Source: an uncultured Cellvibrio sp. (GTDB taxonomy: Bacteria > Pseudomonadota > Gammaproteobacteria > Pseudomonadales > Cellvibrionaceae). Taken from it: 18,839 bases of DNA. The notes beneath the pieces were generated by a model. It was given only the letters and a program-made list of their open reading frames with translations, did no database searches and was not told the DNA's origin. The position numbers and the translations under genes are program-made. The stretch is from NCBI GenBank assembly GCA_946886255.1, contig CAMPIG010000039.1, positions 1 through 18,839 on the forward strand. The letters run 5' to 3'. Numbering within the stretch: position 1 is the first letter of the stretch; each line of letters opens with the position of its first letter. Shown here piece after piece: positions 7,177 through 14,084 of this stretch.

Positions 7177-8646
7177 TTATTCCCCCACCATGTCGACGGC
7201 TTTGAAGATGGCGCGCGCTTTGTTCATGGTTTCTTTCCATTCCAGCGCCGGTATCGAATCGGCCACGACACCCGCACCGGCCTGCACGTAAAGTTTGCCG
7301 TCTTTGATAACCGCCGTGCGAATTGCAATAGCGGTATCCATATTGCCGTTCCAAGCGATATAGCCCACGGCGCCGCCATAGATACCGCGCTTTTCATTTT
7401 CCAGTTCGTCGATGATTTCCATCGCGCGAATCTTGGGTGCACCGGAGAGTGTCCCCGCTGGCAGCGCCGCGCGCAGTACATCCATCGCGCGCAATTCCGG
7501 TTTGATCTTGCCGGTAACATTCGAGGTAATGTGCATCACGTGGGAATAGCGCTCAACCACCATCTTGTCGGTGAGCTTTACGCTGCCCACTTCAGCCACG
7601 CGACCGACATCGTTGCGGCCGAGATCGATCAACATCAAATGTTCGGCAATTTCTTTCGGATCAGCCACCAACTCTGCTTCCAGGGCTTTATCTTCTTCCG
7701 GCGTATGGCCACGACGGCGGGTACCGGCGATGGGTCGCACCGTTACATCGCCATCTTCCAGACGCGCCAGAATTTCCGGACTGGAACCCACCACTTGGTG
7801 ATCGCCCAAATCCAGGAAATACATGTAAGGCGACGGATTTAAATTGCGCAGCGCGCGATACAAATTCAGCGGTTCCGCCGTGAAATCGATAGATAAACGC
7901 TGGGAGATAACCACCTGCATGGTATCGCCGGCCAGCACGTAATCCTTAATGCGATTGACTGCGTCCTGGAACGGCTGCTCACCGTAATGCGAACGGAATT
8001 TTTGTTCGCTCGCGCCGTTCATGCCCAGCGTTAAATCCGGTGTTGACGGCACAGGACCACGCAGGCGCGCTTCCAGTTCATCCAGGCGTTGTGTCGCGAT
8101 CTGGTAGGCATTGTCGATCTCCGGATTGGCATGAATCACAAAAATCAATTTACCGGCCAGGTTGTCGAATACCAGCACTTCATCGGATACCGTCAATAAA
8201 ATATCCGGCGTGCCGATGATATCTTCAGGTTCGCTAGCCTTCAGATGCGGCTCCACATAACGCACACAATCATAAGCGAAGTAACCCACCAGGCCGCCGG
8301 TAAAACGCGGTAGACCCGGCAACTCCGGTGCGCGATAACGCTGCTTGAATGCTTCAACAAATTCCAGGGCGTCGGCCTGGGTGGTTTCCTCAACCACAAC
8401 ACCATCGCGCTCGATACGAATGTGTTCACCAAAAGCTTTTAACACCGTGCGCGCCGGCAGGCCGATCATGGAATAACGGCCCCACTTTTCGCCGCCCTGC
8501 ACGGATTCAAACAGATAGGAATACGGCCCACGGGCCAATTTCAGATAGGAAGATAAAGGAGTATCAAGGTCAGCCAGCACTTCGCGCATCACCGGAATGC
8601 GGTTATAGCCTTGCGCGGCCAGCTCAGCAAATTGTTCAGGAGTCAT
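7177..8646 (-). CDS. trpE: Anthranilate synthase component I
   Basis: Converts chorismate and ammonia to anthranilate, the committed and feedback-inhibited step of tryptophan synthesis. It is 489 aa from the ATG at 8646. The N-terminal domain carries the tryptophan-inhibition signature in [16 protein letters not shown]. The chorismate-binding domain carries [40 protein letters not shown] and [18 protein letters not shown]. The frame is open 9 codons further to an upstream ATG at 8673, but [16 protein letters not shown] matches known TrpE starts and has AAAGG about 7 nt upstream. It is first in trpEGDC; a leader of more than 250 nt with a small ORF precedes it. Confidence 0.96.
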   Translation of the reverse strand: MTPEQFAELAAQGYNRIPVMREVLADLDTPLSSYLKLARGPYSYLFESVQGGEKWGRYSMIGLPARTVLKAFGEHIRIERDGVVVEETTQADALEFVEAFKQRYRAPELPGLPRFTGGLVGYFAYDCVRYVEPHLKASEPEDIIGTPDILLTVSDEVLVFDNLAGKLIFVIHANPEIDNAYQIATQRLDELEARLRGPVPSTPDLTLGMNGASEQKFRSHYGEQPFQDAVNRIKDYVLAGDTMQVVISQRLSIDFTAEPLNLYRALRNLNPSPYMYFLDLGDHQVVGSSPEILARLEDGDVTVRPIAGTRRRGHTPEEDKALEAELVADPKEIAEHLMLIDLGRNDVGRVAEVGSVKLTDKMVVERYSHVMHITSNVTGKIKPELRAMDVLRAALPAGTLSGAPKIRAMEIIDELENEKRGIYGGAVGYIAWNGNMDTAIAIRTAVIKDGKLYVQAGAGVVADSIPALEWKETMNKARAIFKAVDMVGE

Positions 8647-8774
8647 GGATTTACCTTTCAGGTTCGCCCGCAAGAGGTGGGCGAATCACGCTATTTTTAT
8701 CGGGTAATTCATCTGCGCCTGACGCGGCATGAAAGATGTCGGACAACAGATGAGATGAAGACAACCCGGCTGCT

Positions 8775-8820
8775 GACAGACTGCGAGGCTAGATAATAGG
8801 TGCTAGCTAGACAGACTGCG
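8775..8820 (-). repeat. 11-bp direct repeat GACAGACTGCG with 35-nt period in the trpE leader
   Basis: GACAGACTGCG (plus-strand reading) occurs at 8775-8785 and 8810-8820. Neighbouring GCTAG/CTAG sequences recur as well, so this looks like a decayed tandem duplication. In the transcript each unit ends CGCAGUCUGUC, giving two copies of a segment that could compete for the same partner. Confidence 0.5.
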
Positions 8821-8836
8821 CGCGGGCAGAAATGGA

Positions 8837-8899
8837 CTAGCGACGCCATCGGGCGACGAGGGCGGCACGCTCTTGCAGATGTAAGCCTGAAAGTTTCAC
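8837..8899 (-). CDS. Probable leader peptide upstream of trpE (20 aa, one Trp codon)
   Basis: A 21-codon ORF starts at GTG, with AAGGAG placed 7 nt upstream (8912-8907), the best ribosome site in the trp region. The peptide begins MKLSGLHLQ and ends ALVARWRR, with one Trp codon three codons before the TAG. It lies about 190 nt upstream of trpE in the leader. Position and initiation signal suggest a regulatory leader peptide. A single Trp codon and the lack of a clear terminator differ from the classic trpL with tandem Trp codons. Control of trpE and trpGDC by attenuation has been reported in Pseudomonas putida; I do not recognise this exact peptide. Confidence 0.5.
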   Translation of the reverse strand: MKLSGLHLQERAALVARWRR

Positions 8900-8975
8900 A
8901 GGGCTTCTCCTTATGGACTGGCGGCCAGTTTACTCAAATAAAACCGGACTGCCTATCCCCAATATTTCACAATTT

Positions 8976-9015
8976 AACCGGTTACTTTATTCAACCCAGA
9001 CAACTGCAACCGGTT
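8976..9015. promoter_or_regulatory. Paired AACCGGTT palindromes upstream of trpE
   Basis: Perfect 8-bp palindromes AACCGGTT occur at 8976-8983 and 9008-9015, with centres 32 bp apart (about three helical turns). A related AACCGGAC lies at 8942-8949. They sit where the trpE promoter should be and could bind a dimeric regulator cooperatively. Function is inferred. Confidence 0.3.
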
Positions 9016-9716
9016 CAACCCTTATTGGCCAATGCCAATTCCGCACGCATGGCCGCAATGGTCGCGGCGTAATCGTCGGTATTAAAAATGGCGGAGCCGG
9101 AGACAAACGTATCGGCGCCGGCGGCGGCCAGTGCACGAATGTTTTCGGTAGAGACGCCGCCGTCGACTTCGAGGCGGATGTTGTAGCCGCTGGCATCAAT
9201 CAGCGCGCGCGCTTCGCGCACTTTGTCCAGCACGTAAGGAATAAATTGCTGCCCACCAAAGCCGGGGTTAACGGACATCAACAGCAGCATATCCATCTTT
9301 TCCATGACGTATTTGATTTCATCCAAAGAACTGGCTGGATTAAGCACCAAACCGGCAAAACAACCGCGATCCTTGATCAACTGCAGCGAGCGATCCACAT
9401 GGCGCGAGGCTTCCGGATGAAAGGTAATAAAAGTCGCACCGGCGTCGGCAAACTGGCCGATCAGGTCATCCACCGGCTCCACCATCAAGTGAACATCAAT
9501 GGGCGCCGTTACGCCGTATTTGCGTAGCGCTTTGCATACCATGGGACCGATGGTGAGATTGGGGACGTAGTGATTGTCCATCACATCAAAGTGGATCATG
9601 TCAGCGCCAGCAGCCAACACAGCATCCACCTCTTCACCGAGGCGGGCGAAATCGGCGGAAAGAATGGAAGGCGCAATTCTGAAGTCCGCCTGACGTGAAT
9701 CCTTAAAGTTCTGCAT
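9015..9716 (-). CDS. rpe: Ribulose-phosphate 3-epimerase
   Basis: Interconverts ribulose 5-phosphate and xylulose 5-phosphate in the pentose phosphate pathway. The 233-aa TIM barrel carries all family segments: [33 protein letters not shown] (metal-ligand His and catalytic Asp), [28 protein letters not shown] (second catalytic Asp) and VSGSAIF. The start has GGTGA just upstream. It is the first gene of the minus-strand block leading into trp. In Pseudomonas a phosphoglycolate phosphatase gene (gph) separates rpe from trpE; here it is absent and only the leader lies between. A -10-like TACAAT is at 9764-9759. Confidence 0.96.
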   Translation of the reverse strand: MQNFKDSRQADFRIAPSILSADFARLGEEVDAVLAAGADMIHFDVMDNHYVPNLTIGPMVCKALRKYGVTAPIDVHLMVEPVDDLIGQFADAGATFITFHPEASRHVDRSLQLIKDRGCFAGLVLNPASSLDEIKYVMEKMDMLLLMSVNPGFGGQQFIPYVLDKVREARALIDASGYNIRLEVDGGVSTENIRALAAAGADTFVSGSAIFNTDDYAATIAAMRAELALANKG

Positions 9717-9758
9717 AAATCACCCGATGACTGTAATGGCAACGACTAAAATGTTCGC

Positions 9759-9764
9759 ATTGTA
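9759..9764 (-). promoter_or_regulatory. -10 element candidate for rpe
   Basis: TACAAT on the minus strand lies about 42 nt upstream of the rpe start, just after a run of seven T. No convincing -35 is present at 16-18 nt. Confidence 0.3.
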
Positions 9765-9831
9765 CTGAAAAAAACTTACTGGCAGCAGATTGCGCCCTAA
9801 TGAATCACTATCCACTCGAAAAACCGGGACT

Positions 9832-10875
9832 ATGAACTGTCTTTTGACTCGCCTCATCCATCGGGATTCACTCCGGCCGCATTGCTGGCTTTTTGTTGCC
9901 TGGTTGCTAATGTCCGCCAATGGCGTTTTGCACGCCCAGACCGCGGCACCGGCAGAAAATGCCCCGAACCCGGCGCCGGAAACGGCTGTTCCTGAGCCAG
10001 CACCCGAGCCGGAACCAGCACCCAGCATGTCGCGCGAGGAGCGCTACAACCAATTGCTGGCAGAAGCCAAGCCGGATGAAGTGCGTTGGCTGGAAACGCC
10101 GGATGAAAAAATTCTTGCGCTGTTTCGCCCGACTGAAGCACGGACAACCAAAGGCGCCGTATTGATTCTGCATGCCGCCGAAGCTCCCCCTGGCTGGCCG
10201 CCCTCATTTGAAAACCTGCGTCGCTATTTGCCGCGTTACGGCTGGATCACCCTTGCCGTCGCCCTGCCAGCACAGCAACCACTGGCTGTTCCCGAACGGG
10301 AAATACCCTTGCCGGCCCAGGATGAACAAACGGATCAACAGGAGGTGGCCAATGAAGCGAAGCCTGCTGAAGATAAGCCAGCCGCTGAGCCTCCCGAGCC
10401 CAAACCACAACCATCTCGCACCGAGATCATAGCGCGTCGCGTCGGTGCAGCAGCGGCCTTCCTGCGCGAACAAGGCCAGGAAAATATTCTGGTATTGGTG
10501 GATAACAGCAGTGTGGTCGACAGCATGGCTGCCCTGCAGCCGTCTGCCAATACACTCCAGGAATTGATACTGGTCAATCTGCAAACCCAGGAACCGCTGA
10601 CTCGCGAGCAATTGGAAGGACTCTTCGCCAATCCAGCGCTGCCAGTGCTCGATCTGTTTACCCAGGCGAATGATGACCAGCAGGCCGCCCTCCGCCAACG
10701 TCATCGTGCAGCGGCATTACGCAATAAGATGGAAAATTATTACCCGCTTCAGCTGCTGCCTTTACAGCCACAAGACCTCGATAACCCGCGCAGCTTCTGG
10801 TTAGAACGGACACGCGGTTTTATGGAGCGCCATGGGCAGGGAAAGCAAACAAAATCAGGTGAAGAGCAGGAGTAA
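9832..10875 (+). CDS. Exported DUF3530-type protein (alpha/beta-hydrolase-like)
   Basis: A 347-aa protein resembling DUF3530, an uncharacterised gammaproteobacterial family with an alpha/beta-hydrolase-like core. Residues 1-36 form a signal peptide (WLFVAWLLMSANGVLHAQ). A Pro/Glu/Ala-rich linker follows, then EERYNQLLAEAKPDEVRWL, the first core strand GAVLILHAAEAPPGWPP, and YLPRYGWITLAVALP. A second Pro/Glu/Lys-rich insertion comes at about 165-195, and then the strand ENILVLVDNSSV. No GxSxG nucleophile elbow is seen: the expected place reads VDNSSV. Catalysis is therefore doubtful. An earlier in-frame TTG at 9790 would push the signal sequence inward, so the ATG was preferred, though its ribosome site (GGGA) is weak. 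It is divergent from rpe. Confidence 0.78.
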   Translation: MNCLLTRLIHRDSLRPHCWLFVAWLLMSANGVLHAQTAAPAENAPNPAPETAVPEPAPEPEPAPSMSREERYNQLLAEAKPDEVRWLETPDEKILALFRPTEARTTKGAVLILHAAEAPPGWPPSFENLRRYLPRYGWITLAVALPAQQPLAVPEREIPLPAQDEQTDQQEVANEAKPAEDKPAAEPPEPKPQPSRTEIIARRVGAAAAFLREQGQENILVLVDNSSVVDSMAALQPSANTLQELILVNLQTQEPLTREQLEGLFANPALPVLDLFTQANDDQQAALRQRHRAAALRNKMENYYPLQLLPLQPQDLDNPRSFWLERTRGFMERHGQGKQTKSGEEQE

Positions 10876-11033
10876 TCGGGAAATCGTTAAGGCCGTCGCA
10901 TTTTCCAACACTTTCCCTGACTCTGCTGAATGCCTTTAGGCAGCGATCGTGTTACTATTTTTCGGCTATTTCTGGCGTCAGCCAATAACGGAATTACCAA
11001 TAATCAATATCTGGAGCAAAGAGGAAAACTTGC

Positions 11034-13223
11034 GTGTCTGACAAGAAAGATTCAGCCAACACGCCCACCCCGGCAGATGATAAAACCCGCCTTGCTCGCC
11101 CGCCTAAAAAGCCAGCGGAACAAGCCACGGTTATTGCCAAAAAGTCTGCACCCAAAGCGGATGATGCGACCGTCCTCGCCAAAAAGTCTTCTCCCAAGAC
11201 CGATGACGCCACGGTACTCGCCAAAAAATCACAGCCCGCAGCAGATGAAGCCACGGTCTTCGCGCCAGCCAAAAAGATGCAGGCAGACACCCCATCTGCC
11301 GATAGCAAACCAGCAACAGCGCAACCAAAAACTTCCGCGCCCAAAACCCCGACCGCCGCAGCCGCTACGCAATACACCCAATACCGCGCCAACACGACCA
11401 ATAACTCCTCTGGCTTTGCCAAAGCCAGTGAGCTGGCCGAACAGGCACTGAGTGGCAGCGGCGCAGGTACCTTGTTGAAAAAACGGTTTTTATTGGAAGA
11501 CACTTTGGGCCAGGGCGGCATGGGAACCGTATACAAAACCCGCGATTTGCGCAAAGTCGAAGCGGAAGATCCGAATCCTTATATCGCCACCAAAGTATTA
11601 AACCAGGACTTCCAGAATCACCCGGACGCATTTGTCACACTCCAGCAGGAAACCGCCAAATCCCAAACCCTGGCGCACCCGAATATCGTCACCGTGCACG
11701 ACTTTGATCGCGATGGCGATATCCTGTTTATGACGATGGAGTTATTGCACGGTGACCCGCTGGATAAATTGCTTAAAGAACATCGCAATACCGGTTTGCC
11801 GGTTGCTACCGCAATGCGGCTGGCGAAAGATTTATGCGCTGCCTTGATGTATGCCCACAAACGTCATTTGATCCATGCCGACTTCAAACCCGGTAACGTC
11901 TTTGTGATGCGCGACGGTTCCGCCAAAGTCCTGGATTTCGGTATCGCGCGCGCGGCCTCCAAGGAAACCCAACGCCACCAGTTTGATGCCGGGCAACTGG
12001 GTGCGCTGACGCCGGCTTATGCCACGATTGAAATGATTAACGATGAGCCCATCAGCTTCGCGGATGACGTCTATGCGCTGGCGTGTGTGATTTATGAAAT
12101 GCTCGCCGGGCGCCACCCGTACAACAATGTGTCCGCGCTTGATGCGCAACAGCAAAAACTGAAACCCAAGCGCATTGAAAAATTAACTGCCGCACAATGG
12201 AAAGCATTAAGCCGCGGCCTCGCGCTGGAAAAAGCCCAACGCACGCCCACCATTGAACAATTCCACCATGAGCTGTTTCCACGCCGAAAACCGCTGGTGT
12301 TGAAAGTGGCAGCAGTGTTATTGCCGGTATCACTGATCGGCCTCGGCTGGTTTGCTTACAGCAACTACCAGGCCGAAGTACAAATCCAGAATACTATCAG
12401 CGAAAAAATTGCGTTAGCACAAAGCTGTTTTGCGCAGAGTGATTTTGATTGCGCCATTGAACAAAGTCTGGTGGTGACCAACCTTGAACCAGATAATCGA
12501 GTCGCGCGCGATTTATTAAACAGCGCGCAATTAGCGCACCAGAAACAACAGGATGCCAGCCGTATTGCAAGTCTCATGCAAGACGCTGAAGCCTGCTTTG
12601 CGCAAGCGGATTTTGCTTGTACCCAAATCAAAACCCGCGAACTACTCAAACTCGATGAAACCCACGCGGCCGCACAACGATTATTGAATAGTGCTACCGA
12701 ATCCATGGAGCTTTCTCACATCGCACAGCGCACCGACAATTGTTTGCAAAACGGCGATATTGAATGTGCGGAAGCCTTGGTGAACGAGGCAGTTGGTATC
12801 AACGCAAGCCATCAAACAACCTTGTTGCTGCAGAATCAATTATTAGCGGCACAGACCGGCGCCCAGGAACAACAGGCCGAAATCAACGACGCGTTAAATA
12901 AAGCGCGACAGTGCCTGAGCCAAAAACAATACGATTGCGCGATAAATCATGCCGATACCGTGACCGCCAATCATCCCGGCAATGTCCAGGCGCTGGACAT
13001 TAAACAGGCCGCCACCCTCGCCAGACAATCAGAACAGCGCGTGCAAAGTATTCTGGCCCAAGCCAAAACCTGTCTTGACAAACAAAAGAATTACAGCTGT
13101 GCCATCGCCAAAGCCGAAGCCGCACTGGATTTGGTTCCCGGGCACGCGGAAGCCACCGCTATCAAGCGGCGCGCACAAGACACCCAGCAAAAACTCAAGA
13201 CCACCGGTTTTACCATCCAATAA
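11034..13223 (+). CDS. Membrane Ser/Thr protein kinase with N-terminal Thr repeats and C-terminal Cys-paired repeats
   Basis: A 729-aa Hanks-type Ser/Thr kinase; substrate unknown. Residues 14-81 hold five acidic-x-Thr-(R/V)-(L/I/F)-Ala motifs with Thr at 18, 32, 46, 60 and 74, exactly 14 residues apart. A low-complexity linker follows. The kinase domain spans about 148-415: GQGGMGTVY (159-167), Lys187 in ATKVL, helix-C Glu206, HADFKPGN (Asp283, HAD not HRD) and DFG at 301-303. The activation segment runs GALTPAYATIEM. A single membrane span is at about 422-441. The C-terminal 290 residues carry five TPR-like helical repeats with Cys pairs at 465/473, 521/529, 570/578, 627/635 and 680/689, probably periplasmic disulfides. 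The start is GTG, preceded by AGAGGA. The next gene begins 16 nt downstream. Confidence 0.9.
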   Translation: MSDKKDSANTPTPADDKTRLARPPKKPAEQATVIAKKSAPKADDATVLAKKSSPKTDDATVLAKKSQPAADEATVFAPAKKMQADTPSADSKPATAQPKTSAPKTPTAAAATQYTQYRANTTNNSSGFAKASELAEQALSGSGAGTLLKKRFLLEDTLGQGGMGTVYKTRDLRKVEAEDPNPYIATKVLNQDFQNHPDAFVTLQQETAKSQTLAHPNIVTVHDFDRDGDILFMTMELLHGDPLDKLLKEHRNTGLPVATAMRLAKDLCAALMYAHKRHLIHADFKPGNVFVMRDGSAKVLDFGIARAASKETQRHQFDAGQLGALTPAYATIEMINDEPISFADDVYALACVIYEMLAGRHPYNNVSALDAQQQKLKPKRIEKLTAAQWKALSRGLALEKAQRTPTIEQFHHELFPRRKPLVLKVAAVLLPVSLIGLGWFAYSNYQAEVQIQNTISEKIALAQSCFAQSDFDCAIEQSLVVTNLEPDNRVARDLLNSAQLAHQKQQDASRIASLMQDAEACFAQADFACTQIKTRELLKLDETHAAAQRLLNSATESMELSHIAQRTDNCLQNGDIECAEALVNEAVGINASHQTTLLLQNQLLAAQTGAQEQQAEINDALNKARQCLSQKQYDCAINHADTVTANHPGNVQALDIKQAATLARQSEQRVQSILAQAKTCLDKQKNYSCAIAKAEAALDLVPGHAEATAIKRRAQDTQQKLKTTGFTIQ
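11070..11276 (+). repeat. 42-nt coding repeat: five Thr motifs in the kinase N-terminus
   Basis: Codons for Thr18, 32, 46, 60 and 74 recur every 42 nt within motifs KTRLA, ATVIA, ATVLA, ATVLA and ATVFA. Each is preceded by acidic residues or Gln, and most are followed by KK. The three central units are the most alike (AKKSxP). Confidence 0.85.
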
Positions 13224-13239
13224 GTCAAGGAGGCTTACC

Positions 13240-13923
13240 ATGAAAAAACCACTATTGATTGCCCTTATTTCCTCCCTGATTGCAGCACCGTCTTATGGGT
13301 TCGGTTTGAACGACCTGAAAGATAATCTGGATCGTTCGCACAAATGCAAAAGCGGTGACCAAAGCTGTAAAAACCGCGAAAAACTGAAAGCCGCCGCGCG
13401 GGTTGCGGCAGTGTCCATTGCCGTGAAATTAATCGCCGATATGGTGATCGATTACCGTTCCAAAAAAGTCGCGGACGAAGAGCAAGTTGCCGCGGAATAC
13501 CGCAACAAAAATAAAACCTTGCAACCGAACCCGGTCGCCGAGCGCTACGATACCGAAACCCTGCCCGGCAAGGTGGTGGAACCGGGTAATCAGGTAACGG
13601 TTAAATCGGACATCGTCGTGGTGCCCGGCAGCTTGCGTCAGGAAGCCTTGATCGAAGAACGTATCACCATCTTCGATAACGAAGACCACACCAAACCACT
13701 GCGTAACCTGACCAAAGCAGTCAATGGCGATAGCCGCCGCGGCGGGCATTATCAGAACGAATTTGCGTTCACCCCGCCGGAAGGCCTGCCACAAGGCGTT
13801 TACCCGGTTAAAACAGAATTAATCCTCAACGGCGTCATCGCCGACACCTCCGACAACGACATTCAACTGGTATTGCAAGTCGACCACTTGGGCGCAATGC
13901 AATTACTCGCGCTCGCAAAGTAA
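13240..13923 (+). CDS. Secreted protein of unknown function, partner of the kinase
   Basis: A 227-aa protein I do not recognise. Residues 1-20 form a signal peptide (MKKPLLIALISSLIAAPSYG). A Cys pair (Cys36, Cys43) follows in a basic stretch, then an Ala/Val/Ile-rich helix at about 51-70 that could pack on a membrane or a partner. A charged linker leads to a C-terminal beta-rich half (about 110-225) with alternating strands such as QVTVKSDIVVV and GVYPVKTELILNG. This suggests an Ig-like or macroglobulin-like sandwich, by pattern only. The ATG has a full AAGGAGG 6 nt upstream, which decides the start; the frame is open upstream inside the kinase gene but that is a shadow. The 16-nt gap to the kinase and the shared periplasmic location suggest that the two act together. 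Confidence 0.75.
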   Translation: MKKPLLIALISSLIAAPSYGFGLNDLKDNLDRSHKCKSGDQSCKNREKLKAAARVAAVSIAVKLIADMVIDYRSKKVADEEQVAAEYRNKNKTLQPNPVAERYDTETLPGKVVEPGNQVTVKSDIVVVPGSLRQEALIEERITIFDNEDHTKPLRNLTKAVNGDSRRGGHYQNEFAFTPPEGLPQGVYPVKTELILNGVIADTSDNDIQLVLQVDHLGAMQLLALAK

Positions 13924-13937
13924 TCTCCCTGCCTTTA

Positions 13938-13970
13938 CGTTCACTCTCGCAGATATTGCGAGAGTGAACG
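13938..13970 (+). terminator. 14-bp perfect hairpin after the kinase pair
   Basis: CGTTCACTCTCGCA pairs perfectly with TGCGAGAGTGAACG around a 5-nt loop, 14 nt after the stop codon. No T run follows directly. With the next hairpin it probably forms a tandem transcript end. Confidence 0.55.
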
Positions 13971-13989
13971 CATACAACCCATCATGTAG

Positions 13990-14028
13990 GTCGGATTAGC
14001 AAGGCGTAATCCGACATTGGTTTTTTTT
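13990..14028 (+). terminator. Intrinsic terminator built on a GTCGGATTA..TAATCCGAC repeat
   Basis: The 9-bp stem GTCGGATTA/TAATCCGAC with an 8-nt loop is followed within 5 nt by eight T. The stem sequence resembles an intergenic palindrome I recall from many gammaproteobacteria, so it may be a dispersed repeat used as a terminator. Confidence 0.75.
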
Positions 14029-14084
14029 AAGTCTGCCGAAGATTTACGAAAGACAAACCTCGGAATAAGCAGCAAAGACATGCA

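Larger units (their letters stand above)
8647..9014 (-). other. trpE leader region (rpe-trpE gap, 368 nt)
   Basis: No conventional gene lies between rpe and trpE. Read on the minus strand it holds two AACCGGTT palindromes near the rpe end, a small ORF with a strong Shine-Dalgarno (8899-8837), a 35-nt imperfect tandem repeat, a TTCAT..ATGAA hairpin near 8705-8730, and a 7-bp TTCGCCC/GGGCGAA hairpin (8665-8687) just before the trpE ribosome site. No stem followed by a U run was found, so a classic transcription attenuator is not evident. The layout suggests leader-peptide control of trpE, by inference. Confidence 0.5.

Noticed and set aside
8647..9014. TrpR operator or classic U-run attenuator before trpE
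   Set aside because: No CTAGTTAACTAG-type operator and no stem followed by a U run was found on the coding strand.
10930..11451. Plus-strand frame of 173 codons overlapping the kinase start
   Set aside because: Pro/Lys-rich frame shadow of the kinase N-terminal repeats, which are repeated in the kinase frame with meaningful periodicity.
10994..11554. Minus-strand frame of 186 codons across the Thr repeats
   Set aside because: Repetitive translation is the antisense of the 42-nt coding repeat; no independent start signal.
12982..13239. N-terminal extension of the secreted protein into the kinase gene
   Set aside because: The ATG at 13240 has a perfect AAGGAGG and a signal peptide; the extension is out-of-frame kinase sequence.
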